DNA from: Lachnospiraceae bacterium
GTDB lineage: Bacteria; Bacillota; Clostridia; Lachnospirales; Lachnospiraceae
NCBI GenBank assembly: GCA_017446125.1
Contig: JAFSRL010000278.1
Coordinates: 1 to 15,900, forward strand
Length of the DNA: 15,900 nt
Direction of reading: 5' to 3'
The notes below the pieces were generated by a model. It did not search any database. It was not told where the DNA came from and saw only the letters and a list, made by a program, of their open reading frames with translations. Position numbers and translations under genes: made by a program. Positions within the stretch are counted from its first letter, which is position 1. Every line of letters starts with the position of its first letter. Below are positions 1 through 6,237 of this stretch, in pieces.

Positions 1-34
1 CACTGACTCATTTGCTGTGGAAAATGAGTCAGTG
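1..34. repeat. Perfect 13-bp inverted repeat inside the 3' end of murI
   Basis: CACTGACTCATTT (1-13) and AAATGAGTCAGTG (22-34) are perfect reverse complements around an 8-base loop. Outside the right arm follow TACCCGTCCCC (35-45) and a further CTGACTCAC (46-54). The combination of TGAGTCAG arms flanked by a CCGTCCCC-like run resembles, from memory, palindromic REP-like repeats scattered in clostridial genomes. The left flank is outside the window, so the full arm length cannot be seen. The repeat is translated as part of murI. A terminator role is less likely: the minus-strand T-run that would follow is not visible. Confidence 0.6.
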
Positions 35-815
35 TACCCGTCCCCGCTGACTCACTCGTCACATCCGCAAGCCTCCGGACGGTGCCCTCGTTGCCGTCGA
101 CGAGGGCGATTCCGTCGCCGAAGAGTTCATGAAACAGGGGTCTGAAAAAGACAACATGCGTACAGCCCAGGACCAGCGCCGCATAGCGTGACATGTCATA
201 CTGTGAAAATGCTTCCGTAAGATACGCCCTGACTGCGGCGGAATCCCACTCCTCGTTCTCTGCGAATTCCACTAACCGCGGCAGGGCGAGTAAGTCCACG
301 CGGTGCGCCTCATCCACGCGGTGCAGGAGGTCTTTCAACTTCGCCTCCCGCAGCGTCACGGGTGTTGCAATCACCATGACGCGTTTCATATCAACTCCCG
401 TATCATCCTTTATCCCCGGCGATTCGGTTGCCTGTGCCTGTTGCAGTAAGGGTTGCGCGTATGCCGTTCCGAATCCGTTCGCTTCGTCACGCAGCACAGG
501 CCCCTGTGTCAATTCCACCGCAGGCTTAACCGCGGGCTCCATCCCCACGATTGGAATGTCGAACCGCTCCCGCAGCGCCTTCACCGCGACCGCAGTCGCC
601 GTGTTACACGCCACAACAACAGCTTCGGCGCCCGCCTCAATCAAAAAGCGCACGCCGTCCATCGTAAAGGAAAGGATCTCGTCCTTCGTGCGTTCCCCGT
701 AAGGCACGTGATCCGTATCCGCATAATAAAGGTATTCGTTTTCCGGCATCCGGGCGATGGCCGTGCCCAAAACGCTTAAGCCGCCGATTCCCGAATCAAA
801 GAATCCGATCTTCAT
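1..815 (-). CDS. murI: Glutamate racemase (3' end beyond the window)
   Basis: Interconverts L- and D-glutamate in the cytoplasm, supplying D-Glu for peptidoglycan. Reading from the ATG at 815, the N-terminus has DSGIGGLSV (residues 7-15), PYG (38-40) and the first catalytic cysteine in ACNTA (Cys70). The second cysteine is in LGCTH (Cys218). EPAVKPA (93-99) and IATP (149-152) are also family motifs. The reading frame is open to the window edge (271 residues visible), about the usual family length, so only a short tail should be missing. About 35-40 residues (roughly 103-142, rich in Q, A and D) separate KPA from IATP where homologues such as E. coli MurI have about 8. The last 20 visible residues are encoded by a palindromic repeat, so the native C-terminus may be altered. 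It is the last gene of the trmB-trxA-SH3 operon, 32 bases after its neighbour. GGAGGG lies 13 bases before the ATG, inside a small hairpin (822-838). Confidence 0.93.
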   Translation of the reverse strand, partial: MKIGFFDSGIGGLSVLGTAIARMPENEYLYYADTDHVPYGERTKDEILSFTMDGVRFLIEAGAEAVVVACNTATAVAVKALRERFDIPIVGMEPAVKPAVELTQGPVLRDEANGFGTAYAQPLLQQAQATESPGIKDDTGVDMKRVMVIATPVTLREAKLKDLLHRVDEAHRVDLLALPRLVEFAENEEWDSAAVRAYLTEAFSQYDMSRYAALVLGCTHVVFFRPLFHELFGDGIALVDGNEGTVRRLADVTSESAGTGTLTHFPQQMSQ

Positions 816-847
816 GTATTCGCCGGAGCCCTCCCGGCATCAGAAGC

Positions 848-1567
848 CTACTGCAGGTATCTTGTGGCGCAGTACAGGGTCTTCCCGTCATACTCCACGC
901 GCGACCAGCCAATCGCGTCGTTGATGCCGGTGCGCTTTAACTGCGTGCCCCGCGTTGCCGTTGCCACGATATTGTTGTCCACATCAGAGTCCGGCGTCGA
1001 GCGAAGCCGTAAGTCCGTCGTCGTCGTCACCGTGTCGTTCATCGCGGTAAAGCCCTCGACCTCGACGCTCTCCGGCGCCTCATCGCCTTCCTCTTCCTCC
1101 GGAACCACGCTCCCGTCCGCGTCTGCGGCAATCTGGTTTTCCTCCGCGCGCGCGTCAAAGTAGTTCTTCACGAAGCTCCCCGCAATGACGAGTAAAAGCA
1201 AAAGGATTAACACGCCCGTCGCAATGGTTGCGGTCCGGATGAGCTGCTCCGTTTTTTCTTCTTTTCTTCTGCGCTCCATCTCCTCGCGGCGACGTCTTGC
1301 AGCCTGCCGTTTGCGGCGCTCGACATCTTTCTTGGAGCGTTTTGCTTCCTGCGCACGTTTCATTTCCTGTGCACGCCTTCTTTCCGTTTCGATCCGTTCC
1401 TCCTCTAAGCGCTGCAGCTCCTGCGTGCGCGAAAGCTCCTCGCGCTTCGCCTTCATGCGCTCCGCGTCCTGTGCGCGGATGTATGCCTCTTTCTCCGCGG
1501 CGGTTAAGAAGTTTAACGGATCCTCTATTTTAATATCAGAGATTTCCCTTGTATCGAAATCGCTCAT
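848..1567 (-). CDS. Coiled-coil, single-span membrane protein with extracellular SH3b domain
   Basis: A 239-residue protein of unknown exact role. Residues about 20-110 are an uninterrupted, highly charged helix rich in R, K and E (many RRR/EEER runs), typical of a cytoplasmic coiled coil. Residues 112-134 are one hydrophobic span with a GVLILLLLLV core. An acidic linker follows (EEEEGDEAPE, 157-166). Residues about 178-239 look like a bacterial SH3 (SH3b) domain, with LRLRSTP near its start and GWSRVEYDG near its end. The positive-inside rule places the coiled coil in the cytoplasm and the SH3b outside, where such domains usually bind the cell wall. It lies between trxA (24-base gap) and murI (32-base gap), which fits an envelope role. 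A GGGGG run 3-7 bases before the ATG is a poor ribosome site, so translation may be coupled. Domain reading is solid, function is open. Confidence 0.8.
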   Translation of the reverse strand: MSDFDTREISDIKIEDPLNFLTAAEKEAYIRAQDAERMKAKREELSRTQELQRLEEERIETERRRAQEMKRAQEAKRSKKDVERRKRQAARRRREEMERRRKEEKTEQLIRTATIATGVLILLLLLVIAGSFVKNYFDARAEENQIAADADGSVVPEEEEGDEAPESVEVEGFTAMNDTVTTTTDLRLRSTPDSDVDNNIVATATRGTQLKRTGINDAIGWSRVEYDGKTLYCATRYLQ

Positions 1568-1591
1568 AATCCCCCGTTTTGCCGGGCCGTC

Positions 1592-1912
1592 TTACCCGAT
1601 CATTTCCTTGATCTTGCCTTCCAGGGTCGCCTTGTCGACCGCACCGATGCTGGTCCCGATCGCTTCCCCGCCCTTCACAAACAAAAAGGTCGGAATCGAC
1701 ATCACGCGATAGCGCTGCGCAATCTCGGGATCGTTGTCGACGTTTAACTTGCCCACCTTGACCTTGCCTTCATACTCGTTCGCAATCTGGTCGATGACCG
1801 GTCCCATCATCTTGCAGGGACCGCACCAGTCCGCGTAAAAATCCACGAGCACCGGAATGTCGCTGCCCAAAACCTCCGTATCAAAATTGTCTGTCGTAAA
1901 CGTGTACTCCAT
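1592..1912 (-). CDS. trxA: Thioredoxin
   Basis: Small cytoplasmic thiol-disulfide reductase of 106 residues, the normal length for the family. The active site DWCGPCKM is at residues 28-35 (Cys30 and Cys33). The cis-proline motif MSIPTFLF (71-78) and the DFYADWC strand are standard. It reduces protein disulfides, for example in ribonucleotide reductase, and is itself reduced by thioredoxin reductase, which is not in this window. The start is supported by AAGGAG (1920-1925) with 7-base spacing. This ribosome site sits directly after the trmB stop codon (15-base gap), so the two are co-transcribed. No C-terminal extension or signal peptide is seen. Confidence 0.96.
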   Translation of the reverse strand: MEYTFTTDNFDTEVLGSDIPVLVDFYADWCGPCKMMGPVIDQIANEYEGKVKVGKLNVDNDPEIAQRYRVMSIPTFLFVKGGEAIGTSIGAVDKATLEGKIKEMIG

Positions 1913-1927
1913 GTTGCATCTCCTTTC

Positions 1928-2605
1928 TCAACCCTCCGGCACAGCTGCCTGCCGGATTACCATCTTGCAGATCGCGTTTCCCTTTCCGGAAAAGCGCTCC
2001 TCGTACTCGGTCATGACATTGCCCGCGCACATCGCCTCGTCGTGGTGCAAGTCGTACGTTGCCGCAAGCACTTCAAAGCCCGCCGGTGTCACTTCTTCCA
2101 GCGAGAAGTCAAACAGCGCACGGTTGTCGGTCTTAAATTCGACCGTACCGGAAGGGACCAGTATCCCGGCGTAGCGCCGAAGAAATTCCTTCGAGGTCAA
2201 CCTGCGTTTCGCGTGCCGCTCCTTCGGCCACGGATCGGAGAAATTTAAGTATATCCGATTCACCTCTTCCCTGTCAAAAAGGTTCTCCAACAGCTCCGCT
2301 TCCGTCCTTAAGAGCAACAGGTTCTTCAACTGCTTTTCTTCCTGCTTTTGCACCGCGCGGTAAAGCACGCTCGTAAACTTTTCGATGCCCAGATAATTGA
2401 TGTCCGGGTTCTGTTCCGCAAGCGTTGTCAAAAACCGCCCTTTTCCCATGCCGATTTCGATGTGCAGGGGGTGTGACGTGTCCGCCTCGCCCCGGCGCTT
2501 TGAAAACAATTCGCGCCAGTGCCCCTGATACTGCTCCGGGTTTGCAATCACATATTCACTTTCCGCAATCACTTCCCGCGCACCGCGGACATTTCGAAGT
2601 CTCAT
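1928..2605 (-). CDS. trmB: tRNA (guanine-N7-)-methyltransferase
   Basis: Makes 7-methylguanosine at position 46 in the variable loop of tRNAs, using S-adenosylmethionine. The 225 residues fit the family. The N-terminus MRLRN is the usual TrmB start and fixes the initiation codon. The SAM site is IEIGMGKGRF (49-58). NFSDPWPKERHAKRRL (121-136) holds the signature DPWPK and basic tRNA-contacting residues. EFKTDN (156-161) and TEYEERF (199-205) are conserved C-terminal motifs. It is the first gene of the operon with trxA, the SH3b protein and murI, and is divergent from the carboxypeptidase gene. There is no Shine-Dalgarno site before the ATG. A TACAAT box ends only 11 bases upstream, suggesting a very short leader. 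Confidence 0.96.
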   Translation of the reverse strand: MRLRNVRGAREVIAESEYVIANPEQYQGHWRELFSKRRGEADTSHPLHIEIGMGKGRFLTTLAEQNPDINYLGIEKFTSVLYRAVQKQEEKQLKNLLLLRTEAELLENLFDREEVNRIYLNFSDPWPKERHAKRRLTSKEFLRRYAGILVPSGTVEFKTDNRALFDFSLEEVTPAGFEVLAATYDLHHDEAMCAGNVMTEYEERFSGKGNAICKMVIRQAAVPEG

Positions 2606-2616
2606 AGGCCAAATAG

Positions 2617-2622
2617 ATTGTA
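2617..2622 (-). promoter_or_regulatory. Probable -10 box of the trmB operon
   Basis: On the minus strand this reads TACAAT (5 of 6 to the consensus). It is preceded by an AT-rich stretch without a clear -35. The predicted transcription start, about 7 bases downstream, would lie near 2610, leaving a leader of about 5 bases before the trmB ATG at 2605. Confidence 0.5.
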
Positions 2623-2669
2623 CACCATTTAATTCAAAAAGGAAAGTGTTTCTCTCATCCCCCCTGATA

Positions 2670-2678
2670 TGGTATGAT
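2670..2678 (+). promoter_or_regulatory. Extended -10 promoter of the carboxypeptidase gene
   Basis: TGGTATGAT matches the extended -10 form (TGn followed by a TATAAT-like hexamer, here TATGAT). The shifted hexamer GATAAT (2676-2681) is an alternative. There is no good -35, which extended -10 promoters often lack. The predicted start near 2685-2688 falls just before the ATG at 2689 and after the ATG at 2674, so the upstream ATG is unlikely to be used. Confidence 0.5.
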
Positions 2679-2688
2679 AATAGCTGTC

Positions 2689-4200
2689 ATGCAGGGGAAA
2701 CAGGCGAAAAAAACACATAAATCCCGTTTGACGCGCGCTTTTGCACTGTTTGCGGCGTTCTTTCTTGCCGCGCCTTATCTTGGCGGCTTTTCGGCGCACG
2801 CCGCGACCTATGAAGAACGGCAGGCACAGATGGAGGAGCGCAAGAACGACCCCGTGGAGACGAACCAGTACGCGCACTGGCCGGCGGGTCCCGCAATCGG
2901 TACGGACGGTGCCGTGCTGCTTGAGGCAAACACCGGCACGGTGCTCTACGCGAAGAACCCGCACAAACGGCTCTATCCCGCGTCCACGACCAAGGTCATG
3001 ACCGCGCTTTTGGCGTACGAAAACCTGCTGCTTACGGACGAGGTCACCTTCTCGCACGAGGCGGTCTTTTCCATTGAGCGCGGCAGCTCCAACATCGGCA
3101 TGGATGAGGGAGAGATGATTACCGTCGAGGAGGCGCTCTACGGCCTGATGGTGGGCAGTGCGAACGAGGTCGCGAATGCGTTGGCGGAAACCGTCAGCGG
3201 AAGCATCGACGCGTTCAGCGATCTGATGAACGAAAAGGCGGCGGCGCTTGGCTGTACCAACACGCACTTCACAAACCCGCACGGGCTCTTCCACGAGGAG
3301 CACTATACCAGCGCCTATGACCTTGCCCTGATCAGCGCGGAGTATTTCAAAAGCAATCTCTTAATTCAGGTGGGCTCGACCCCGACCTACCACTTTTTAC
3401 CCACGGCGACGCAGCCGGATGATTTCACCCTTCACAACAAGCACAAGCTCATCAACGGCGAGATGCCTTACGAGGGCATCATGGGCGGAAAAACCGGCTA
3501 CACCTCCGAGGCGCGGGAAACCCTTGTCACCTGCTGCGAGCGCGACGGCATGAAGCTTGTGTGCGTCATTTTAAAGGAGGAGTCGCCCTACCAGTTCACC
3601 GACACGGTCGAGCTGTTTGATTACGGCTTCAGCAATTTCAAGGCGGTGAACGTTGCGGAGAACGCCGCGGATTACGCGGAAAGCGACAATTCGTTTTTTG
3701 ACCTGGGCACGGATATCTTCGGCGTGTCCGGCTCTGTTGCCTCGATTGACCCCGAAGCGTATGTCGTTTTGCCCAAGAGTGCCTCGCTGGCGGACTGCAC
3801 CACACAGATTACCTACGGCGACACCATCGACGAGGCGGGCGCGCTTGCGGAAATCGGATATTACTTCGGTGATTTGTATGTGGGGAGCGCCGCTTTGACC
3901 GTGACGATTCCGGAAAGCGCAAGTGCCGGCGAAGCCGAAGGCGCGGATGCCATGGACTTTGACTTAAACGGCTCCGAGGTCTTTGCCGCGGATACGAACG
4001 CGTCCTCGTCAACCGTTTATGTGAACATCAAGCGGATTATCTTTTTCGTGATTTTTATTGCCGCCATTCTGATTGCAGGCAGCTACATCTACGCGCTGCT
4101 TTCCGGCATGAATCTTTCGTTGAACCGTAAGGACAGAAGGCGGTACCGCCGAAGAAAAAAAGAGGCAACCAGACCTTCGAGGTTTGACGATTATCTTTGA
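2689..4200 (+). CDS. D-alanyl-D-alanine carboxypeptidase (low-molecular-weight penicillin-binding protein, S11 family)
   Basis: Trims the terminal D-alanine from peptidoglycan stem peptides outside the membrane. Numbered from the ATG at 2689 (503 residues), a basic N-terminus and hydrophobic core form a signal peptide ending near SAHA (35-38). The active-site motifs are SxxK in ASTTKVM (Ser99, Lys102), SxN in VGSANE (Ser157, Asn159) and KTG in GGKTGYT (Lys268). A C-terminal domain follows. Residues about 448-470 are a true membrane span, followed by a strongly basic tail (RRRYRRRKK), instead of the amphipathic helix used by E. coli PBP5. An ATG at 2674 is in frame but overlaps the promoter's -10 box; neither start has a clear ribosome site. 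It is divergent from trmB and convergent with the exonuclease gene. DacF/DacA-type subfamily cannot be decided here. Confidence 0.93.
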   Translation: MQGKQAKKTHKSRLTRAFALFAAFFLAAPYLGGFSAHAATYEERQAQMEERKNDPVETNQYAHWPAGPAIGTDGAVLLEANTGTVLYAKNPHKRLYPASTTKVMTALLAYENLLLTDEVTFSHEAVFSIERGSSNIGMDEGEMITVEEALYGLMVGSANEVANALAETVSGSIDAFSDLMNEKAAALGCTNTHFTNPHGLFHEEHYTSAYDLALISAEYFKSNLLIQVGSTPTYHFLPTATQPDDFTLHNKHKLINGEMPYEGIMGGKTGYTSEARETLVTCCERDGMKLVCVILKEESPYQFTDTVELFDYGFSNFKAVNVAENAADYAESDNSFFDLGTDIFGVSGSVASIDPEAYVVLPKSASLADCTTQITYGDTIDEAGALAEIGYYFGDLYVGSAALTVTIPESASAGEAEGADAMDFDLNGSEVFAADTNASSSTVYVNIKRIIFFVIFIAAILIAGSYIYALLSGMNLSLNRKDRRRYRRRKKEATRPSRFDDYL

Positions 4201-4203
4201 AGC

Positions 4204-5136
4204 TTACAGGGAGCGTTTGCGGACTTTCTCCTGACGCAGGCGCAGCGCGTCCATATCCGCGTCGGAAATGAATTTCGAGGTTTTCACACAAAAGCAATTC
4301 CCGTTCTCCGTGCGGTTGACACGGATTTTATAACGCATATAACCGTGCTTGTCGCACCTTGCGGCGCCTAAGTACTGCTTGCCGTCGCGGGAGAACCACT
4401 TGATTTTGCGGCGGATGTTTTTGTGACACAGGTAGCATTTCATGGAGCTGACCTCGCGGTCCAAGAACATGGCTTCCTTACTTGGAAACTCTCTTGAGAT
4501 GTACTTTGCGTAATCGTCAAAGACGATGTGCACCTCCTGCCTGCGCTTCTTGGGGGCGTTGAAGTTGTTGAAGGAGATGTTCTTTTTGACCTCCTCCGGC
4601 AGGGTTGCAAAAATCCTTGCCGTGTAAATCGCGTCATGGATGGCGCGGTGGAACGGCAGGTCCTGCGTAATCGAAAGGTCCGTCACTGCTCTCTCTAAGC
4701 TGTGCTGGCGTCTTGCCCCCTCTCCTCTGGAAAGGGCGTAGAGCTTTTGAACATCATAAAACGGAATCGGTTCCTCCGAGAGCTTCGGAAGATGGAAGTA
4801 TTCGAAGTTACGCTGCAGCTCCGTGAGGTCTAAGCTTCCCCAGGTGCAAAAAGAAAAATCATCGCCGCAGAATGCGAGAAAATCTGCGGCGACTGTCTCA
4901 AACGGGTCTCCTTTTTCCAAGTCCTTCATGGTCAGGTGAATGATATCTCCGGTAATGCGGTGCATGTGCCGGTATACCTTCGGCCGGATCAGGCGGTGGA
5001 AGGTGGCGGTTTCGCGAAACGCCTCGTCCAGCTTCACGGCGCCGATTTCCACGATCTCGAACGGCAATTCATGCAAAAGATGGTCTCTTCTGGAACTTCC
5101 CTGGTTCCACTCCAGATCAAAGACGATATAATTCAT
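4204..5136 (-). CDS. DEDDh-type 3'-5' exonuclease with C-terminal zinc-finger-like region
   Basis: A 310-residue protein whose first 180 residues form an RNase T/DnaQ-like exonuclease fold. Exo I is VFDLEW (Asp7, Glu9), a conserved aspartate lies at Asp103 (GSLDLTEL), and Exo III is HRAIHD (His163, Asp168), the DEDDh pattern. Such enzymes remove nucleotides from 3' ends of DNA or RNA with two metal ions. The C-terminal third has CYLC (Cys234, Cys237) and CDKHG (Cys261, His264), a likely zinc site in a basic region that could bind nucleic acid. KapD-like sporulation-associated exonucleases share the first domain, but I cannot tell whether this is one. It is the last gene of the minus-strand operon, 18 bases after the 62-residue gene, with no visible Shine-Dalgarno site. 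Its stop codon is 3 bases from that of the carboxypeptidase gene. Confidence 0.85.
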   Translation of the reverse strand: MNYIVFDLEWNQGSSRRDHLLHELPFEIVEIGAVKLDEAFRETATFHRLIRPKVYRHMHRITGDIIHLTMKDLEKGDPFETVAADFLAFCGDDFSFCTWGSLDLTELQRNFEYFHLPKLSEEPIPFYDVQKLYALSRGEGARRQHSLERAVTDLSITQDLPFHRAIHDAIYTARIFATLPEEVKKNISFNNFNAPKKRRQEVHIVFDDYAKYISREFPSKEAMFLDREVSSMKCYLCHKNIRRKIKWFSRDGKQYLGAARCDKHGYMRYKIRVNRTENGNCFCVKTSKFISDADMDALRLRQEKVRKRSL

Positions 5137-5154
5137 ACAAATAGGTCAAATCAT

Positions 5155-5343
5155 TCAGCCCACGATGCCCGCGCGGATATCACTGATCAGATGATCGATT
5201 TCCTCCTGCGACAGCACCGGTCCCGCGGTCGTCTGCTGTGCAAGATGCACGTTCGCGAACTGGTCGACAAGGGAAAAGATCAGTTGCACCTTGTCATCCG
5301 GTAATGACTCCACCTTCTGGATAAAATCTTCTGTGACCTTCAT
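5155..5343 (-). CDS. Small conserved-looking protein with a FliM-like C-terminal peptide
   Basis: A 62-residue protein of unknown function. The start is well supported by AAGGAGG (5347-5353) 3 bases before the ATG, the strongest ribosome site in this operon. Residues 1-30 look like one amphipathic helix pair (FIQKVESLPDDKVQLIFSLVDQF), as in small antitoxin-like or DUF2281-like proteins. After a Q/T/A linker comes LSQEEIDHLI (44-53). It resembles the LSQxEIDALL peptide at the N-terminus of FliM/FliY that binds phosphorylated CheY. No cysteine, membrane span or signal peptide is present. It sits between rsmI (48-base gap) and the exonuclease gene (18-base gap). A TATGAT box overlapping the rsmI stop could give it its own promoter. 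The gene is very probably real; function is not assigned. Confidence 0.7.
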   Translation of the reverse strand: MKVTEDFIQKVESLPDDKVQLIFSLVDQFANVHLAQQTTAGPVLSQEEIDHLISDIRAGIVG

Positions 5344-5391
5344 ATTCCTCCTTCTTTACCCGGTTGCTGCTACCACTACCAGTCCATTTTA

Positions 5392-6237
5392 TCATACATC
5401 GCTCCGGTTTTCCAACAAGGCGCGGTAAACGTCGCGTTTGGTGATTCCGCGGTCCAAAGCGGCCTTCTTCATCGCCTCCTTGCGGTCAAGACCCTGCGCC
5501 TCGTACTGCGCCACGTGATCGGGGATGGAAATCTCCTCCCACTGCGCCTGCTGCGCGGCGACTAAATCTTTTTCGTCCTTCCCCTCAATGACAAGGACGT
5601 ATTCGCCGCGGGGGTGCGGCCGGGACTCACTGAGTGTCGTTATTACGACCTCTTCGAATTTCTTCGTCAGCTCGCGGCAAAGGGCAATCCTGCGTGCGCC
5701 CAGTGTTTCATAGAGGTCTGTCAGGTCGCGTTCCAAATCGTGCGGCGCCGCGTACAGGATGATGGTTCTTGTCTCGTTCTCCAAACGCCCCAGCGCCTTG
5801 GCGCGTTCCTTTTTGTCTTCCTTGCCGGGCAGAAAGCCCTCAAAGACAAACCGCCTTGCATGGAAGCCCGAAAGCGTCAGCGCCGTGATGCAGGCGGTGG
5901 GACCGGGCAGGCTGGTCACCGCAACGCCCTCTTCCATGCAGAGCGCAACAAGGTCCTGCCCGGGATCGGAAATCGCGGGGGTCCCCGCGTCCGTAACGAG
6001 GGCAATGTCCTTGCCTTCCTTTAACAGCGCGATCAGCTTTTTTGCCTTTGTCTGCTTGTTGTGCTCGTGATATGCGGTGAGCGGCGTATGAATTTCATAG
6101 TGATTTAAGAGCTTTTTGGAATTGCGCGTATCTTCCGCCGCAATCAAATCGACCGCCTCTAAGGTTTCCAATACGCGCAATGTGATGTCCTTCAGATTTC
6201 CGATGGGCGTTGCACAAAGATACAGGGTCCCGCTCAT
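5392..6237 (-). CDS. rsmI: 16S rRNA (cytidine1402-2'-O)-methyltransferase
   Basis: Adds the 2'-O-methyl group to C1402 in the decoding centre of 16S rRNA, using S-adenosylmethionine. The 281 residues match the family length. Typical tetrapyrrole-methylase-fold motifs are present: ATPIGNL (9-15), AEDTRNS (34-40), VTDAGTPAISDPG (81-93), LPGPTA (110-115) and FEGFLP (132-137). The start ATG overlaps the ricT stop codon by four bases (ATGA), so translation is coupled, and no separate ribosome site is needed. In B. subtilis the same gene (yabC) closes the yaaR-holB-ricT neighbourhood. Here the methyltransferase gene yabB, which usually sits between ricT and rsmI, is missing from its usual position. 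Confidence 0.96.
   Translation of the reverse strand: MSGTLYLCATPIGNLKDITLRVLETLEAVDLIAAEDTRNSKKLLNHYEIHTPLTAYHEHNKQTKAKKLIALLKEGKDIALVTDAGTPAISDPGQDLVALCMEEGVAVTSLPGPTACITALTLSGFHARRFVFEGFLPGKEDKKERAKALGRLENETRTIILYAAPHDLERDLTDLYETLGARRIALCRELTKKFEEVVITTLSESRPHPRGEYVLVIEGKDEKDLVAAQQAQWEEISIPDHVAQYEAQGLDRKEAMKKAALDRGITKRDVYRALLENRSDV

Noticed and set aside
822..838. Small hairpin before murI as a riboswitch or terminator
   Set aside because: Only a 5-bp stem, no T-run and no known riboswitch pattern; it merely encloses a GGAGGG.
2674..2688. Upstream ATG for the carboxypeptidase gene
   Set aside because: It lies inside the best -10 box and has no ribosome site; the added residues are not part of a better signal peptide.
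2629..3303. Long minus-strand open frame (224 codons) opposite the carboxypeptidase gene
   Set aside because: It lies antisense to the well-supported SxxK/SxN/KTG protein, has no family motif, and is explained by GC-biased codon use.
5344..5391. Terminator after rsmI
   Set aside because: The GGTAGTGGTAGCAGCAACC stretch forms no stable stem and has no T-run; the TATGAT box is noted only as a possible promoter.
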